Shown: in pieces, positions 24,459 to 33,258 of the stretch | Numbering within the stretch: the stretch's first letter is position 1 | Layout: every line of letters starts with the position of its first letter | From: Candidatus Methanoperedens nitratireducens | GTDB lineage: Archaea > Halobacteriota > Methanosarcinia > Methanosarcinales > Methanoperedenaceae | Assembly (NCBI RefSeq): GCF_900196725.1 | Contig: NZ_FZMP01000018.1 | Location: 1-38,342, forward strand | Direction: 5' to 3' | Length of the DNA: 38,342 nucleotides | The notes under the pieces: generated by a model | What the model was told of the DNA's origin: nothing | Databases searched by the model: none | Seen by the model: only the letters and a program-made list of their open reading frames with translations | Translations under genes and position numbers: made by a program

Positions 24459-25121
24459 TCAGGAATACATCGGATCGTAGCCTGACCGCAGTGCCATAAA
24501 TATCTGGTCGATAAAGACCTCAGGCGGCTGTGCTCCTACGAAGGAAGTATTTTCATTGATCACAATATGCGGGGTGCTCATAATATTATACTTCTGGACA
24601 AGATAGGGAAACTCCGTCATTTCGATGACATCGGACCGTACGAACTCATTCTCAATAGCGAACTGGTGAGCAAGCCTTGCTGCCCTCGGGCAGAAAGGGC
24701 ATGTCGGCGTTACGAATACCTGTATGTGTACAGGCTTTTTTATCTCTGAAAGCTTTTTCTTGATAATATCCGGCAAAGATGTCGTGCCCTTTGAAACATC
24801 TACGATATCATCCACAATAACAGCGAACTCATAGCCTGCCGGCATACCGTAGTACCTGATGCCGTAATCCGATTTTCCAACGAGCGCGATAGCAGGGATC
24901 TTGTTTATTTTGTACTTTATGTCCTGGTCGCCGTTTATGACGAAATCATATACCTTCGTTTTTATCCGCGGGGATAATGTTCCCAGTTCAAGCACAAGCT
25001 CCCGGTTCTCCCTGCAAAGCTGGCATTCATGCTCCTGTGTAAAAACAATGAGTTCCACATCCCCGGCAAGTGCAGCGAATTTATTCCTGATTATCTGTTT
25101 CTGGCTTTCGGAAAGCACCAT
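24459..25121 (-). CDS. protein disulfide oxidoreductase (double thioredoxin fold)
   Basis: Protein of 220 residues with two thioredoxin/glutaredoxin modules, the length of archaeal PDO proteins. Active sites are CQLC (Cys33, Cys36) and CPFC (Cys141, Cys144); the cis-prolines are in KIPAI (Pro76) and STPHI (Pro184). There is no signal peptide, so it acts in the cytoplasm in thiol-disulfide exchange. Gene order suggests an operon with the hydrolase/PRTase fusion and pcm, possibly a protein-repair unit. ATG 25121 has GGGGT upstream. Confidence 0.88.
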   Translation of the reverse strand: MVLSESQKQIIRNKFAALAGDVELIVFTQEHECQLCRENRELVLELGTLSPRIKTKVYDFVINGDQDIKYKINKIPAIALVGKSDYGIRYYGMPAGYEFAVIVDDIVDVSKGTTSLPDIIKKKLSEIKKPVHIQVFVTPTCPFCPRAARLAHQFAIENEFVRSDVIEMTEFPYLVQKYNIMSTPHIVINENTSFVGAQPPEVFIDQIFMALRSGYDPMYS

Positions 25122-25202
25122 GGTTTTACCCCTGTAATCAGGTTTGTTGTATTTAGTATTTAACTTGATTGCACATCTCGGATCTAACTTTGTTCAGTTC
25201 AT

Positions 25203-25254
25203 TTTCTACTGATTTTATGTAGCATATATAGATTATTGTGATAAATTATATAAC
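25203..25254 (+). promoter_or_regulatory. candidate phosphate-regulated promoter element, copy A
   Basis: From 25203 (TTTCTACTGATTTTAT onward) 50 bases match 25954-26003 at 44 positions. It holds a CTAC/GTAG inverted repeat and ends in the TATA-like GATAAATTATATA, about 25 bases before ATG 25278. It therefore spans regulator site plus core promoter for the operon leading to psiE. Confidence 0.6.
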
Positions 25255-25277
25255 ATCACAGGTGAAACATCGATTTG

Positions 25278-25427
25278 ATGATAAAAATGAAAGAAAAAAA
25301 ACAGATTATGAAAAAAGCGTCCTGCTATAGCACACAATGCGATTCATTCGATGATGAACTTATGGAAACAGAGCAGACCGATAGAGAGTTGTACCTGTTC
25401 ATGCGCGGCGGGTTTGGCGCAAAATAA
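25278..25427 (+). CDS. small hypothetical protein (49 residues)
   Basis: First ORF after promoter element A. It has a Lys-rich start (MIKMKEKKQIMKKAS), two cysteines, and an acidic middle, ending FMRGGFGAK. No family is recognised. ATG 25287 in the same frame is an alternative start. Support is positional: it lies about 25 bases after the TATA-like box and only two bases before the next small ORF, which is itself coupled to psiE. Confidence 0.45.
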   Translation: MIKMKEKKQIMKKASCYSTQCDSFDDELMETEQTDRELYLFMRGGFGAK

Positions 25428-25429
25428 GC

Positions 25430-25516
25430 ATGGTTGGCATCATGAATATGAATAGAGTTGAACTTTTCCTGATAATTCTCCTGGTCTTACTTGCTCTTAT
25501 GATGGTTTTCAAATGA
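25430..25516 (+). CDS. single-helix membrane microprotein upstream of psiE
   Basis: Peptide of 28 residues (24 if ATG 25442 is used): MVGIMNMNRVEL followed by one strongly hydrophobic helix and ending VFK. Its stop overlaps the psiE start by four bases (ATGA), the usual sign of translational coupling. This is the best evidence that it is translated. It may be a partner of PsiE or a leader that sets psiE translation. Confidence 0.5.
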   Translation: MVGIMNMNRVELFLIILLVLLALMMVFK

Positions 25517-25920
25517 TAGACCACACAAGATTTTTCAAAAAAGTTACCGATTCTATTGTTACTATTATCCTGTATGTACTGTTGCTGGTGCTTATCGCAG
25601 GGATGATGCGGATCCTGCTTGACATACCTTCTGTTGCGATAGACTCACTTGAGGGCGGTTTTAACAAAATAGTCACTAACGTTCTCACGCTTTTCATTGT
25701 GATCGAATTCTTCAAGACCTTTGCCGATTATTCTAAACTCGATAGAATCAAGCTTACAGACATAACCGATGTTACGATTTTAATAGCTATGCGTGAGGTC
25801 ACAGTCGGGCTTTATTCCAAATCATTTGGATTTGAAACGATTTTTGCTCTCTCGGCGCTGCTGCTGGTGCTTGGAGTGATAAGGGTGCTGGCTGTCAGAT
25901 ACTCGCCAGAGAAGGTTTGA
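25513..25920 (+). CDS. psiE: PsiE-family membrane protein
   Basis: Protein of 135 residues with four hydrophobic helices (about 12-33, 50-66, 83-95, 105-128), length and spacing as in the phosphate-starvation-inducible E family. The biochemical role is unknown. Position next to pstSCAB and a promoter element shared with pstS fit a phosphate-starvation gene. Its start overlaps the preceding microprotein by four bases. Confidence 0.82.
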   Translation: MIDHTRFFKKVTDSIVTIILYVLLLVLIAGMMRILLDIPSVAIDSLEGGFNKIVTNVLTLFIVIEFFKTFADYSKLDRIKLTDITDVTILIAMREVTVGLYSKSFGFETIFALSALLLVLGVIRVLAVRYSPEKV

Positions 25921-25953
25921 TGATTGCCATTCTTTGACAGTGAACTACGCATA

Positions 25954-26005
25954 TTTCTACTGATTTTATATAGTATATGTAGATTCTTGGGATAAAGTAT
26001 ATACT
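25954..26005 (+). promoter_or_regulatory. candidate phosphate-regulated promoter element, copy B (pstS)
   Basis: Counterpart of 25203-25254, beginning with the identical 16-base block TTTCTACTGATTTTAT and ending in the TATA-like GATAAAGTATATA. It lies about 36 bases before ATG 26040 of pstS. The six differences are scattered single bases, so the element has been kept while the rest of the two upstream regions differs. Confidence 0.6.
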
Positions 26006-26039
26006 ATTTAGTATTGCTGGTTATCTGGTGATACACAAG

Positions 26040-26987
26040 ATGAATTTGAGATTGGCAATAATTCTGGTTCTTGCAGGCGTGTTATTAGCAGGATGCGTAA
26101 GCAAGGCTCCTGATGCACAACCTACAGAACAGCCGGCAGAAACACCGACAGCGACCATCTCAGGCACTATTAAGCTTGACGGTTCAAGCACGGTATTCCC
26201 CATAAGCGAGGCCGTTGGAGAGGAATTTCAGAAACTTTATCCCAACGTTAGAGTGACTGTGGGCATCAGTGGCACTGGCGGCGGATTCAAGAAGTTCTGC
26301 GCAGGCGAAACGGATATCAGCGATGCCTCAAGACCGATAAAGGGTCCTGAGATAAGCCTCTGCGCCAATAACAGCATAACCTATGAGGAATTCAAAGTCG
26401 CTTTTGATGGACTTTCCGTGATGGTGAATCCCCAGAATACCTGGGTCGATTATCTTACAGTAGCAGAGCTAAAGAAGATATGGGAGCCCGATAGCACTGT
26501 TAAGACCTGGAGAGACGTGCGTCCTGACTGGCCCAACGAGAAGATAATCCTTGTAGGTGCAGATACAGATTCAGGCACTTTTGATTATTTCACAGATGCG
26601 ATAGTGGGCAAGGAGAAATCCAGCAGATCGGATTACACCGCAAGCGCAGATGATAACGTACTCGTTCAGGCTATTGCAGGAGAGAAGAATGCACTTGGAT
26701 ATTTTGGCTATGCATACTACGTTGAAAATCCCGGCAAGCTGAAGCTGGTAGCAATAGATGGCGGTAAAGGACAAATTCTTCCATCTGAACAGACAATCAA
26801 TGATGGCACCTATAAACCCCTATCAAGGCCGCTCTTCATTTATGCCAATAAAGAATCCCTGAAGCGCACTGAGGTAAAGGAATTCGTAAAATACTATCTC
26901 ACCGAGGGAAAGGAGCTTGTATCCCAGGTAGGCTATGTAAAGATGCCTGATTCTGTGTATGAGGAAGGACTGAGCAGGCTCAGATAA
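26040..26987 (+). CDS. pstS: phosphate ABC transporter, phosphate-binding lipoprotein PstS
   Basis: Protein of 315 residues. It has a lipoprotein signal with lipobox LLAGC, then a Thr/Pro/Glu-rich linker, then the PstS fold: [23 protein letters not shown] and DISDASRPI contact phosphate in the family. It captures orthophosphate outside the membrane for PstCA. A GTG at 26028 would add four residues; ATG 26040 is placed correctly after GGTGA. It is the first gene of pstSCAB-phoU. Confidence 0.93.
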   Translation: MNLRLAIILVLAGVLLAGCVSKAPDAQPTEQPAETPTATISGTIKLDGSSTVFPISEAVGEEFQKLYPNVRVTVGISGTGGGFKKFCAGETDISDASRPIKGPEISLCANNSITYEEFKVAFDGLSVMVNPQNTWVDYLTVAELKKIWEPDSTVKTWRDVRPDWPNEKIILVGADTDSGTFDYFTDAIVGKEKSSRSDYTASADDNVLVQAIAGEKNALGYFGYAYYVENPGKLKLVAIDGGKGQILPSEQTINDGTYKPLSRPLFIYANKESLKRTEVKEFVKYYLTEGKELVSQVGYVKMPDSVYEEGLSRLR

Positions 26988-27033
26988 AAAACGCAAGAAA
27001 TATAAGCAGTGTGTTCAGTTAGTTCTATGAGGT

Positions 27034-27933
27034 ATGAAGTTGGATAGACTGAGGATACAGGGTATCAGAGAACTCGCCATCGAGAAGGCACTTTTCCTCT
27101 GTGCCCTTGTCTCTATTTTGACGACTCTCGGTATTGTTCTTGTTCTCATATTTGAGGCATTTTCTTTTTTTGAGGAGGTTCCGATCCTTGAGTTCCTCAC
27201 AGGCACAACCTGGGCACCCACATACCGTCCCCAGCATTTCGGTGTGCTTCCTCTGATAAATGGCACTCTCATGATTGCTGTGGGTGCAGCCGTAATTGCT
27301 ATTCCTCTGGGTATTGCAAGTGCCACATATCTGAGCGAATATGCCAGTCCGAGGGTACGGCAGACAGTAAAACCCGTGCTTGAGATCCTGGCAGGAGTGC
27401 CTACAGTGGTGTATGGATATTTTGCCATAAGCTTCATAACCCCGCTCCTCCGGGAGGTTGTGCCTGAGGCGAACATATTCAATGCAGCTTCGGCTTCCAT
27501 CGTGGTGGGCATAATGATTCTACCGATGGTTTCAAGCTTGAGTGAGGACGCCATGCGTGCTGTTCCCCGCGCTCTGCGCGAAGGTGCTTACGCTTTGGGT
27601 GCCACCAGGTTTGAGGTCTCCACGAAAATTGTCACCCCTGCTGCTCTTTCCGGAATACTTGCATCCTTCATCCTTGCCATATCAAGGGCTGTTGGTGAGA
27701 CCATGGCAGTTACTTTAGCTGCGGGCGCAACGCCTAAGATAACGCTTAATTTCTTCGAAAGCATCCAGACCATGACTGCATATATAGTCCAGGTGAGCAT
27801 GGGGGATACTCCTTTCGGTAGCATCGAATATAAGACCATATTCGCCGTCGGGATGGTACTTTTTGTAATGACCCTTTTCATGAACATCGCAAGTATGTGG
27901 ATAAGAGAGAGGTACAGAGAGGTATATTCATGA
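27034..27933 (+). CDS. pstC: phosphate ABC transporter permease PstC
   Basis: Protein of 299 residues with six membrane helices. The ABC-docking loop is visible as [27 protein letters not shown] near the C-terminus lies in an external loop. It forms the phosphate channel with PstA. The start is not firm: ATG 27034 has GAGG almost touching it. Its stop overlaps the pstA start (ATGA). Confidence 0.92.
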   Translation: MKLDRLRIQGIRELAIEKALFLCALVSILTTLGIVLVLIFEAFSFFEEVPILEFLTGTTWAPTYRPQHFGVLPLINGTLMIAVGAAVIAIPLGIASATYLSEYASPRVRQTVKPVLEILAGVPTVVYGYFAISFITPLLREVVPEANIFNAASASIVVGIMILPMVSSLSEDAMRAVPRALREGAYALGATRFEVSTKIVTPAALSGILASFILAISRAVGETMAVTLAAGATPKITLNFFESIQTMTAYIVQVSMGDTPFGSIEYKTIFAVGMVLFVMTLFMNIASMWIRERYREVYS

Positions 27934-28772
27934 GGAAAATTAAAGGGAAAACCTTTGAGTTCCTGTGCCTTGCAGCCACTTTGATCGCCCTTTTGCTCTT
28001 AGCCCTGCTCCTGTGGGATGCGTGGGATAAAGGTGCCGGATGGCTCTCCTGGAGATTCCTCGACAGCTTCCCCTCGCGCTTTCCTGAACAGGCAGGAATA
28101 AAATCCGCGCTATTGGGTTCAATCTGGCTCATGCTTCTTACGGCTCTGATTTCAATACCTGTCGGCATGGGCGCAGCAATTTACCTTGAGGAATACGCGG
28201 GGAGGACATGGCTCACAAGGATAATAGAGATAAATATCTCCAACCTTGCAGGCGTGCCCAGCATTGTTTACGGGATTCTTGGTCTTGCTCTGTTCGTAAG
28301 AGGGATGATGCTTGGAAGAAGCCTCATAGCAGGCGCACTCACAATGGCACTGCTAATATTGCCTATAATAATTATCTCAAGCCAGGAAGCAATAAGGGCT
28401 GTGCCTAATTCGATAAGAGAAGCCTCGTATGCCCTCGGCGCGACAAAATGGCAGACAGTCAGGTTTCATGTGCTGCCTGCCGCACTACCTGGAATACTTA
28501 CGGGCAACATACTGGCTCTCTCACGAGCCGTGGGCGAGGCAGCACCGCTGCTCATGATTGGTGCTCTGACCTTTATAGCCTTCACGCCAGCAAGTCCTTT
28601 TGACCCGTTTACAGCCCTGCCCATACAGATATTCAATTGGGCATCAAGACCGAAAGCAGAATTCCAGTACCTTGCTGCTGCGGGTATTCTTGTGCTCCTT
28701 GCCCTGCTTCTGACAATGAATGCTGCTGCTATAATCATACGGAATAAATACCAGAAATACATTAAGTGGTGA
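27930..28772 (+). CDS. pstA: phosphate ABC transporter permease PstA
   Basis: Protein of 280 residues with six helices and the docking loop [22 protein letters not shown] 27930 overlaps the pstC stop by four bases and has AGAGAGG at the right distance, so it is preferred over an in-frame GTG at 27897. It is the partner of PstC in the phosphate importer. Confidence 0.92.
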   Translation: MRKIKGKTFEFLCLAATLIALLLLALLLWDAWDKGAGWLSWRFLDSFPSRFPEQAGIKSALLGSIWLMLLTALISIPVGMGAAIYLEEYAGRTWLTRIIEINISNLAGVPSIVYGILGLALFVRGMMLGRSLIAGALTMALLILPIIIISSQEAIRAVPNSIREASYALGATKWQTVRFHVLPAALPGILTGNILALSRAVGEAAPLLMIGALTFIAFTPASPFDPFTALPIQIFNWASRPKAEFQYLAAAGILVLLALLLTMNAAAIIIRNKYQKYIKW

Positions 28773-28792
28773 TAGAGACCCCGTATTTAAAT

Positions 28793-29551
28793 ATGTCTAA
28801 TAACATGAACTCAGCTATCCAGACAATAAACTTAAGTGCTTGGTATGGAAACAAGCAGGCATTGAAAAACGTAAGCATGAGCCTGGAAGAAAACAAGATA
28901 ACTGCCATAATAGGCCCAAGCGGATGCGGAAAATCTACTTTTATAAGATGCATTAACCGCATGAACGATCTGATAGACAATTTTAGAACCCGGGGTGAAA
29001 TACTGATTTACGACAAAGATGTCAGGTACATTGACCCTGTAGAACTTAGAAAATCCGTGGGCATGGTATTCCAGAAGCCAAATCCTTTTCCCAAGAGTAT
29101 ATATGAGAACGTTGCCTTTGGTCCGAGAATACATGGAATTAACAGCAATAGACTTGATGCTATAGTAGAGGAAAGCTTAAAAAAGGCAGCTCTCTGGGAC
29201 GAAGTAAATGACAGGCTCAATGACAATGCCATGGAGTTAAGTGGCGGACAGCAGCAGCGTTTGTGCATTGCAAGGGCTCTTGCTGTTAAGCCAAAGATAA
29301 TTTTATTTGATGAGCCCTGCTCTGCCCTTGACCCGATATCTACAAGTAAGATCGAGGATTTGATGCTGGAATTAAAGGAAGAATACACCCAGGTCATAGT
29401 AACGCATAATATGCAGCAGGCAGCAAGGGTAAGCGATTATACAGCCTTCTTCCTTTACGGAGAACTGGTTGAATATGGAGAAACACGACAGATATTTAAG
29501 AAGCCCAGAGAAAAGAGCACAGAAGATTACATAATCGGCAGGTTTGGATAA
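28793..29551 (+). CDS. pstB: phosphate ABC transporter ATP-binding protein PstB
   Basis: Protein of about 252 residues. It has Walker [11 protein letters not shown]-loop VFQKPNPFP (a PstB hallmark), signature LSGGQQQR, Walker [13 protein letters not shown] and the switch His in VTHNM. It drives phosphate uptake through PstCA. Start choice is open: GTG 28769 overlaps the pstA stop (GTGA), ATG 28793 gives a typical N-terminus, and ATG 28805 is possible too; none has a clear ribosome site. Confidence 0.92.
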   Translation: MSNNMNSAIQTINLSAWYGNKQALKNVSMSLEENKITAIIGPSGCGKSTFIRCINRMNDLIDNFRTRGEILIYDKDVRYIDPVELRKSVGMVFQKPNPFPKSIYENVAFGPRIHGINSNRLDAIVEESLKKAALWDEVNDRLNDNAMELSGGQQQRLCIARALAVKPKIILFDEPCSALDPISTSKIEDLMLELKEEYTQVIVTHNMQQAARVSDYTAFFLYGELVEYGETRQIFKKPREKSTEDYIIGRFG

Positions 29552-29552
29552 T

Positions 29553-30206
29553 ATGGTTCGCGAAGCGTATCACAAAGACCTTCACAAGTTAAGGGAGGAA
29601 ATACTTAACATGGGAAGCCTTGCAGGCAAAGCGATAGGAGATTCCGTGCTATCTCTTAAGAACCGTGATGTGGAGATGGCACAGAAAGTTATTGATATGG
29701 ATAACGAGATTGATGCCCTCGATCACAGCATTGAGGAGAACTGCATGCGGCTGCTTGCGCTCCAGCAGCCCATGGCAAGGGATTTGAGGCTTATAATCTC
29801 GGTATTAAAGATGTCCATAGACCTTGAAAGGATGGGTGATCTTGCCTTAGAAATAGCGGTTATTACAAAGATAACAGCTACTGTACCCCCTGTAAAGCCT
29901 CTCATAGACATACCGAGAATGTCGGAGATATGTCAGGACATGCTGACTGATACCATGAAAGCTCTTGAGAATAAGGATGTAGAGCTTGCAAAACAGGTTG
30001 CTAAGAGGGATGATGAGGTTGATGCGCTCTTTGACCAGATAAGAAGGGAACTTATAACTATTATGATCGAGGATCCGAAAAAGATAACCGGTGCCCAGCA
30101 TCTGACTTTTGTAGCAAGGTATCTTGAGAGGATAGGGGACCACATAACGAATCTCTGTGAGAACGTAGTGTTCATGGTTACTGGCGAACGGGTCGAATTG
30201 AACTGA
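29553..30206 (+). CDS. phoU: phosphate-uptake regulator PhoU
   Basis: Protein of 217 residues, all-helical, built of two three-helix repeats each bearing an E/D-x3-D metal-binding pattern (VIDMDNEIDALDHSIEE and AKRDDEVDALFDQIRRE). In bacteria PhoU restrains Pst activity and signals phosphate status to PhoR; archaea lack PhoR, so here it probably acts on the transporter. ATG 29553 follows the pstB stop by one base; TTG 29544 is also in frame. Confidence 0.9.
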   Translation: MVREAYHKDLHKLREEILNMGSLAGKAIGDSVLSLKNRDVEMAQKVIDMDNEIDALDHSIEENCMRLLALQQPMARDLRLIISVLKMSIDLERMGDLALEIAVITKITATVPPVKPLIDIPRMSEICQDMLTDTMKALENKDVELAKQVAKRDDEVDALFDQIRRELITIMIEDPKKITGAQHLTFVARYLERIGDHITNLCENVVFMVTGERVELN

Positions 30207-30295
30207 TCAGACAAAAACACTACAGATGAAAAAAGAAAAATATACATACAAGACCTTAGTATAATCTGCGTGAAAAGACCAAAGGAGACTGAAAC

Positions 30296-30925
30296 ATGGG
30301 ACTGAAAGAATGGATCCTTCCCCAGGATAAACACTTTTTTAACATGCTGGAGAACGAATCACAAAACGTACTGGACGGCTCGACCGCCTTCCTTGACTTG
30401 CTTAATAACTACGAGAGTATCAAAGAAAAACAACAGAAGATAAAAGATATCGAACACCAGGGGGATGATTTTGTTCATGAGATCTTCGAGGAGCTTAACA
30501 AGACCTTCATAACCCCGATAGACCATGAGGACATATCAAAACTTGCCTCAGCTTTCGATGATGTGCTGGATTATATCGACGGCACCGCGACGCGCCTTGT
30601 TTTGTACGATATTCAAAAGCCTGAGGAGAACATGCTAAAATTAGCCGAAGTGCTCCTGAAGCAGGCGACGGAATTGAATCAGGCGCTCTCAGGTCTGCGC
30701 AACATCAAGAACCCGAAAGAGATCGAAAGAAGATGTATTGAGGTGAACAGGCTTGAGAATATCGCAGACGATCTTTATAAAACCTCGGTGGCTGACCTCT
30801 TTAAGCGAAAAGACGCAATAGAGATAATGAAACTGAAAGAGGTGTACGAACGCCTTGAATTTGCAACTGACAAATGCGAGGACGCTGCGAACGTCATCAG
30901 CGATATTGTTGTAAAGAACAGTTAA
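30296..30925 (+). CDS. PhoU-like DUF47 protein, PiT accessory
   Basis: Protein of 209 residues, helical, of the DUF47/YkaA type: FFNMLENES near the start, DIEHQGDDFVHEIFEELNKTFITPIDHEDI in outline, and ATDKCEDAANVISDIV near the end. These proteins are found immediately before PiT phosphate permeases and are thought to control them. ATG 30296 has AAAGGAG upstream. It is followed 11 bases later by the permease. Confidence 0.9.
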   Translation: MGLKEWILPQDKHFFNMLENESQNVLDGSTAFLDLLNNYESIKEKQQKIKDIEHQGDDFVHEIFEELNKTFITPIDHEDISKLASAFDDVLDYIDGTATRLVLYDIQKPEENMLKLAEVLLKQATELNQALSGLRNIKNPKEIERRCIEVNRLENIADDLYKTSVADLFKRKDAIEIMKLKEVYERLEFATDKCEDAANVISDIVVKNS

Positions 30926-30936
30926 AAGGTGGTATT

Positions 30937-31947
30937 TTGCTATTTTTGCAGGAATTCATCATCTTTACGATAGTACTGGCATTGTTTTTTGATTTTATAA
31001 ACGGTTTTCATGACTCCGCTAATGCGATTTCAACGGTTGTAGCCACCAAAGTACTGACACCTATAAGAGCGGTCGGCATGGCAGCAGTGGGAAACCTTAT
31101 AGGACCTCTTTTCTTCTCCACAGCAATCGCCGCGACTATCGGGAAAGGGATAATCAAAATAGAGCTGGCACCCAGTAATGATATTCTTGTCATTATGATA
31201 TTTTCCGCACTGGTCGGGGCTATCGTCTGGGATCTGATAACATGGTATTTCGGGCTTCCAACGTCAAGCAGCCATGCTTTAGTGGGCGGGCTTGTTGGTG
31301 CCGGACTGGCTGCGATCGGCAGCCAATCTATTAATCCTGCCGGGGTTGAAAAAGTAGTTGCGTTTATGGTTATCTCGCCTGTCATCGGGATGATCGCTGC
31401 ATTCATCCTGACCGTTCTAGTTATCAGAGTATTCTACCGTGTTGCTCCTTCAAAGATCAACAAATATTTCAAACGCCTTCAACTGTTCTCCGCTTTTTTC
31501 TATTCCGTCACCCACGGTACCAACGATGCGCAAAAAACAATGGGCATAATCACCGTACTGCTTGTAGCATATGGCTCTCTCACAACTTTCAATGTCCCTT
31601 TGTGGGTTATACTTGCGGCTCACATATCCATATCCCTCGGCACCTTTTTAGGCGGATGGAGGATAGTGAAAACCATGGCGCAAAGGATAACAAAACTAAG
31701 ACCGTATCAGGGTTTTTGTGCCGAAACCTCAGGCGGCATTGTACTTGCATCAATGGCCGCCCTGGGGATACCAGTCAGCACCACGCATGTGATTTCCTCC
31801 TCAATAATGGGGGTCGGGGCTACTGATAAGCTCTCGGCGGTACGATGGGGGATTGCACGGAAAATCGTGGGAGCCTGGATATTGACAATACCCATGACAG
31901 CAGTGATTTCATTTTTGACTTTTTTAATAATCAATACCCTGTTTTGA
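30937..31947 (+). CDS. pit: inorganic phosphate permease, PiT family
   Basis: Protein of 336 residues with about ten membrane helices and both PiT signature repeats: GFHDSANAISTVVATKVL near the N-terminus and THGTNDAQKTMGIIT in the second half. PiT proteins move metal-phosphate in symport with H+ or Na+ at low affinity, complementing Pst. An in-frame ATG at 30874 lies inside the DUF47 gene and is unlikely; TTG 30937 has AAAGGTGG four bases upstream and starts at the expected first helix. Confidence 0.9.
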   Translation: MLFLQEFIIFTIVLALFFDFINGFHDSANAISTVVATKVLTPIRAVGMAAVGNLIGPLFFSTAIAATIGKGIIKIELAPSNDILVIMIFSALVGAIVWDLITWYFGLPTSSSHALVGGLVGAGLAAIGSQSINPAGVEKVVAFMVISPVIGMIAAFILTVLVIRVFYRVAPSKINKYFKRLQLFSAFFYSVTHGTNDAQKTMGIITVLLVAYGSLTTFNVPLWVILAAHISISLGTFLGGWRIVKTMAQRITKLRPYQGFCAETSGGIVLASMAALGIPVSTTHVISSSIMGVGATDKLSAVRWGIARKIVGAWILTIPMTAVISFLTFLIINTLF

Positions 31948-31982
31948 TTTTTACAAAAGTATTATTAGTTTTAAAAGGAAAC

Positions 31983-32285
31983 ATGGACATAATGTTAAAA
32001 GATAAAACCAAGCTCGTCGTATGGCCTGTATATCTTGATGCCACGAAATCAAGGGGTGAAGGCAGAATCCTCTCATTGAAAGACTCGGTAAAATCGCCTG
32101 TTTTAAAGGAAATAGAAAAAGCCGCTTCAGAGCTAAGCCTGGCTCCTGTGGTCGAAGCAGATAAGTCTTACCCCAAGGCGTGGTGGAGCACGGGCGGAAG
32201 GGTGCTGGTCGATAAGAAAGGCCCTAAATCTGTCATAGTAAAACAGATAGCGCAGAAGATAAACAAAACACGGGGCCAGAAATGA
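31983..32285 (+). CDS. srp19: signal recognition particle protein SRP19
   Basis: Protein of 100 residues, the usual archaeal size. Landmarks are LVVWPVYLDATKSRGEGR near the start, and KSYPKAWWSTGGRVLV in the RNA-binding region. It binds helices 6 and 8 of SRP RNA and prepares the site for SRP54. ATG 31983 follows AAAGGA. The stop overlaps the start of the PHP gene by four bases (ATGA). Confidence 0.92.
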   Translation: MDIMLKDKTKLVVWPVYLDATKSRGEGRILSLKDSVKSPVLKEIEKAASELSLAPVVEADKSYPKAWWSTGGRVLVDKKGPKSVIVKQIAQKINKTRGQK

Positions 32286-32926
32286 TAGACCTTCATACGC
32301 ATTCCACGTTCAGCGACGGTGAGCTTATACCAAGTGAACTTGTACGCCGCGCTGTCTTCTACGGCTATAAGGCAATAGCGATAACTGATCACGTTGATTT
32401 TACGAACATCGAGCATATCCTGTCGTGCATGAAGAATATAAAATCGCTTGAAGACGATTATGACATCAGGATATTTTCAGGCGTGGAATTAACGCACGTT
32501 CCGCCGGGAAAGATGCCGAAGCTTGTTGATCTGGCACGCAAGCTCGGAGCCGAGATAGTTGTGGTGCACGGCGAGACGACAGTTGAACCCGTCCCGGAAG
32601 GCACCAACCACACGGCTGTAACGCTTGATATCGATATACTGGCTCATCCGGGTTTAATAACCGTGGAAGATGCAGAGCTTGCGAGGGATAACGGCATATG
32701 CCTTGAAATAACTTCTCGAAACGGGCACAACCGCACCAACGGTCATGTTGTGAGAATCGCAAAAGAAACGGGCGCAAGCCTTGTCGTGGATACCGATACA
32801 CATGCGCCGCACGACCTGATTACGGATGAGGTCGCGCTCAAGATCGCCATGGGGGCCGGTCTGGATGAGAAGGGCGCCAGAAGTGCGACCATTTCGCAAC
32901 CTTTAAATCTGATAAAAACCATTTAA
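32282..32926 (+). CDS. PHP-domain phosphoesterase (histidinol-phosphatase type)
   Basis: Protein of 214 residues forming one PHP domain. Metal ligands visible are H5 and H7 in DLHTHS, D12 in FSDG, H38 in ITDH, the E in GVELTH, H in VVVHGE, H in DILAHPG and the final DTDTHAP. Relatives act on histidinol phosphate or related phosphoesters; the exact substrate is open. It is coupled to srp19 by a four-base overlap. Confidence 0.85.
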   Translation: MIDLHTHSTFSDGELIPSELVRRAVFYGYKAIAITDHVDFTNIEHILSCMKNIKSLEDDYDIRIFSGVELTHVPPGKMPKLVDLARKLGAEIVVVHGETTVEPVPEGTNHTAVTLDIDILAHPGLITVEDAELARDNGICLEITSRNGHNRTNGHVVRIAKETGASLVVDTDTHAPHDLITDEVALKIAMGAGLDEKGARSATISQPLNLIKTI

Positions 32927-32993
32927 TAAAACCCTTGCGAAAGGTATATATACCAATAGCACGTTCTATGTACGGCTTTTTAGAGGTCGGAAA

Positions 32994-33239
32994 TTGAAAA
33001 GATTGGGAGAAGTTTTTTATATTGTGGACAACCTGTTGATAGCCCGCACTGACAAAACTCTTGAACAGAGTGCCTTACGCGAGAATTCGGCGGTATTCAC
33101 AAAAAAAATGAAGAAGATCGGAAAGGTAATAGAGCTTTTCGGTCCTGTAAAATCTCCCTACGTCTCTATAAAAGCGGCAAAGGGAATTACAATCTCCGAA
33201 CTGACGAATCTAAAAAATGAAAGGGTTTATTTGCAATAG
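32994..33239 (+). CDS. gar1: H/ACA RNP protein Gar1
   Basis: Small beta-barrel protein of 81 residues: LGEVFYIVDNLLIAR, KKIGKVIELFGPVKSPYVSI in outline, and a basic tail segment, all typical of archaeal Gar1. It works with Cbf5, Nop10 and L7Ae in RNA-guided pseudouridylation. The start is TTG 32994 with a GAGGTCGGA ribosome site. It lies 19 bases before tfb. Confidence 0.88.
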   Translation: MKRLGEVFYIVDNLLIARTDKTLEQSALRENSAVFTKKMKKIGKVIELFGPVKSPYVSIKAAKGITISELTNLKNERVYLQ

Positions 33240-33258
33240 CAAAAGGACGGATTTCTAA

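Noticed and set aside
30874-30936. N-terminal extension of the PiT permease
   Set aside because: The extra 21 residues are Arg/Cys-rich, encoded inside the DUF47 gene in another frame, and a ribosome site sits directly before TTG 30937.
31845-31982. N-terminal extension of SRP19
   Set aside because: It overlaps the PiT coding region in another frame; ATG 31983 has a ribosome site and gives the standard SRP19 length.
32168-32416. Minus-strand ORF across srp19 and the PHP gene
   Set aside because: It overlaps two well-supported genes on the other strand and shows no recognisable domain.
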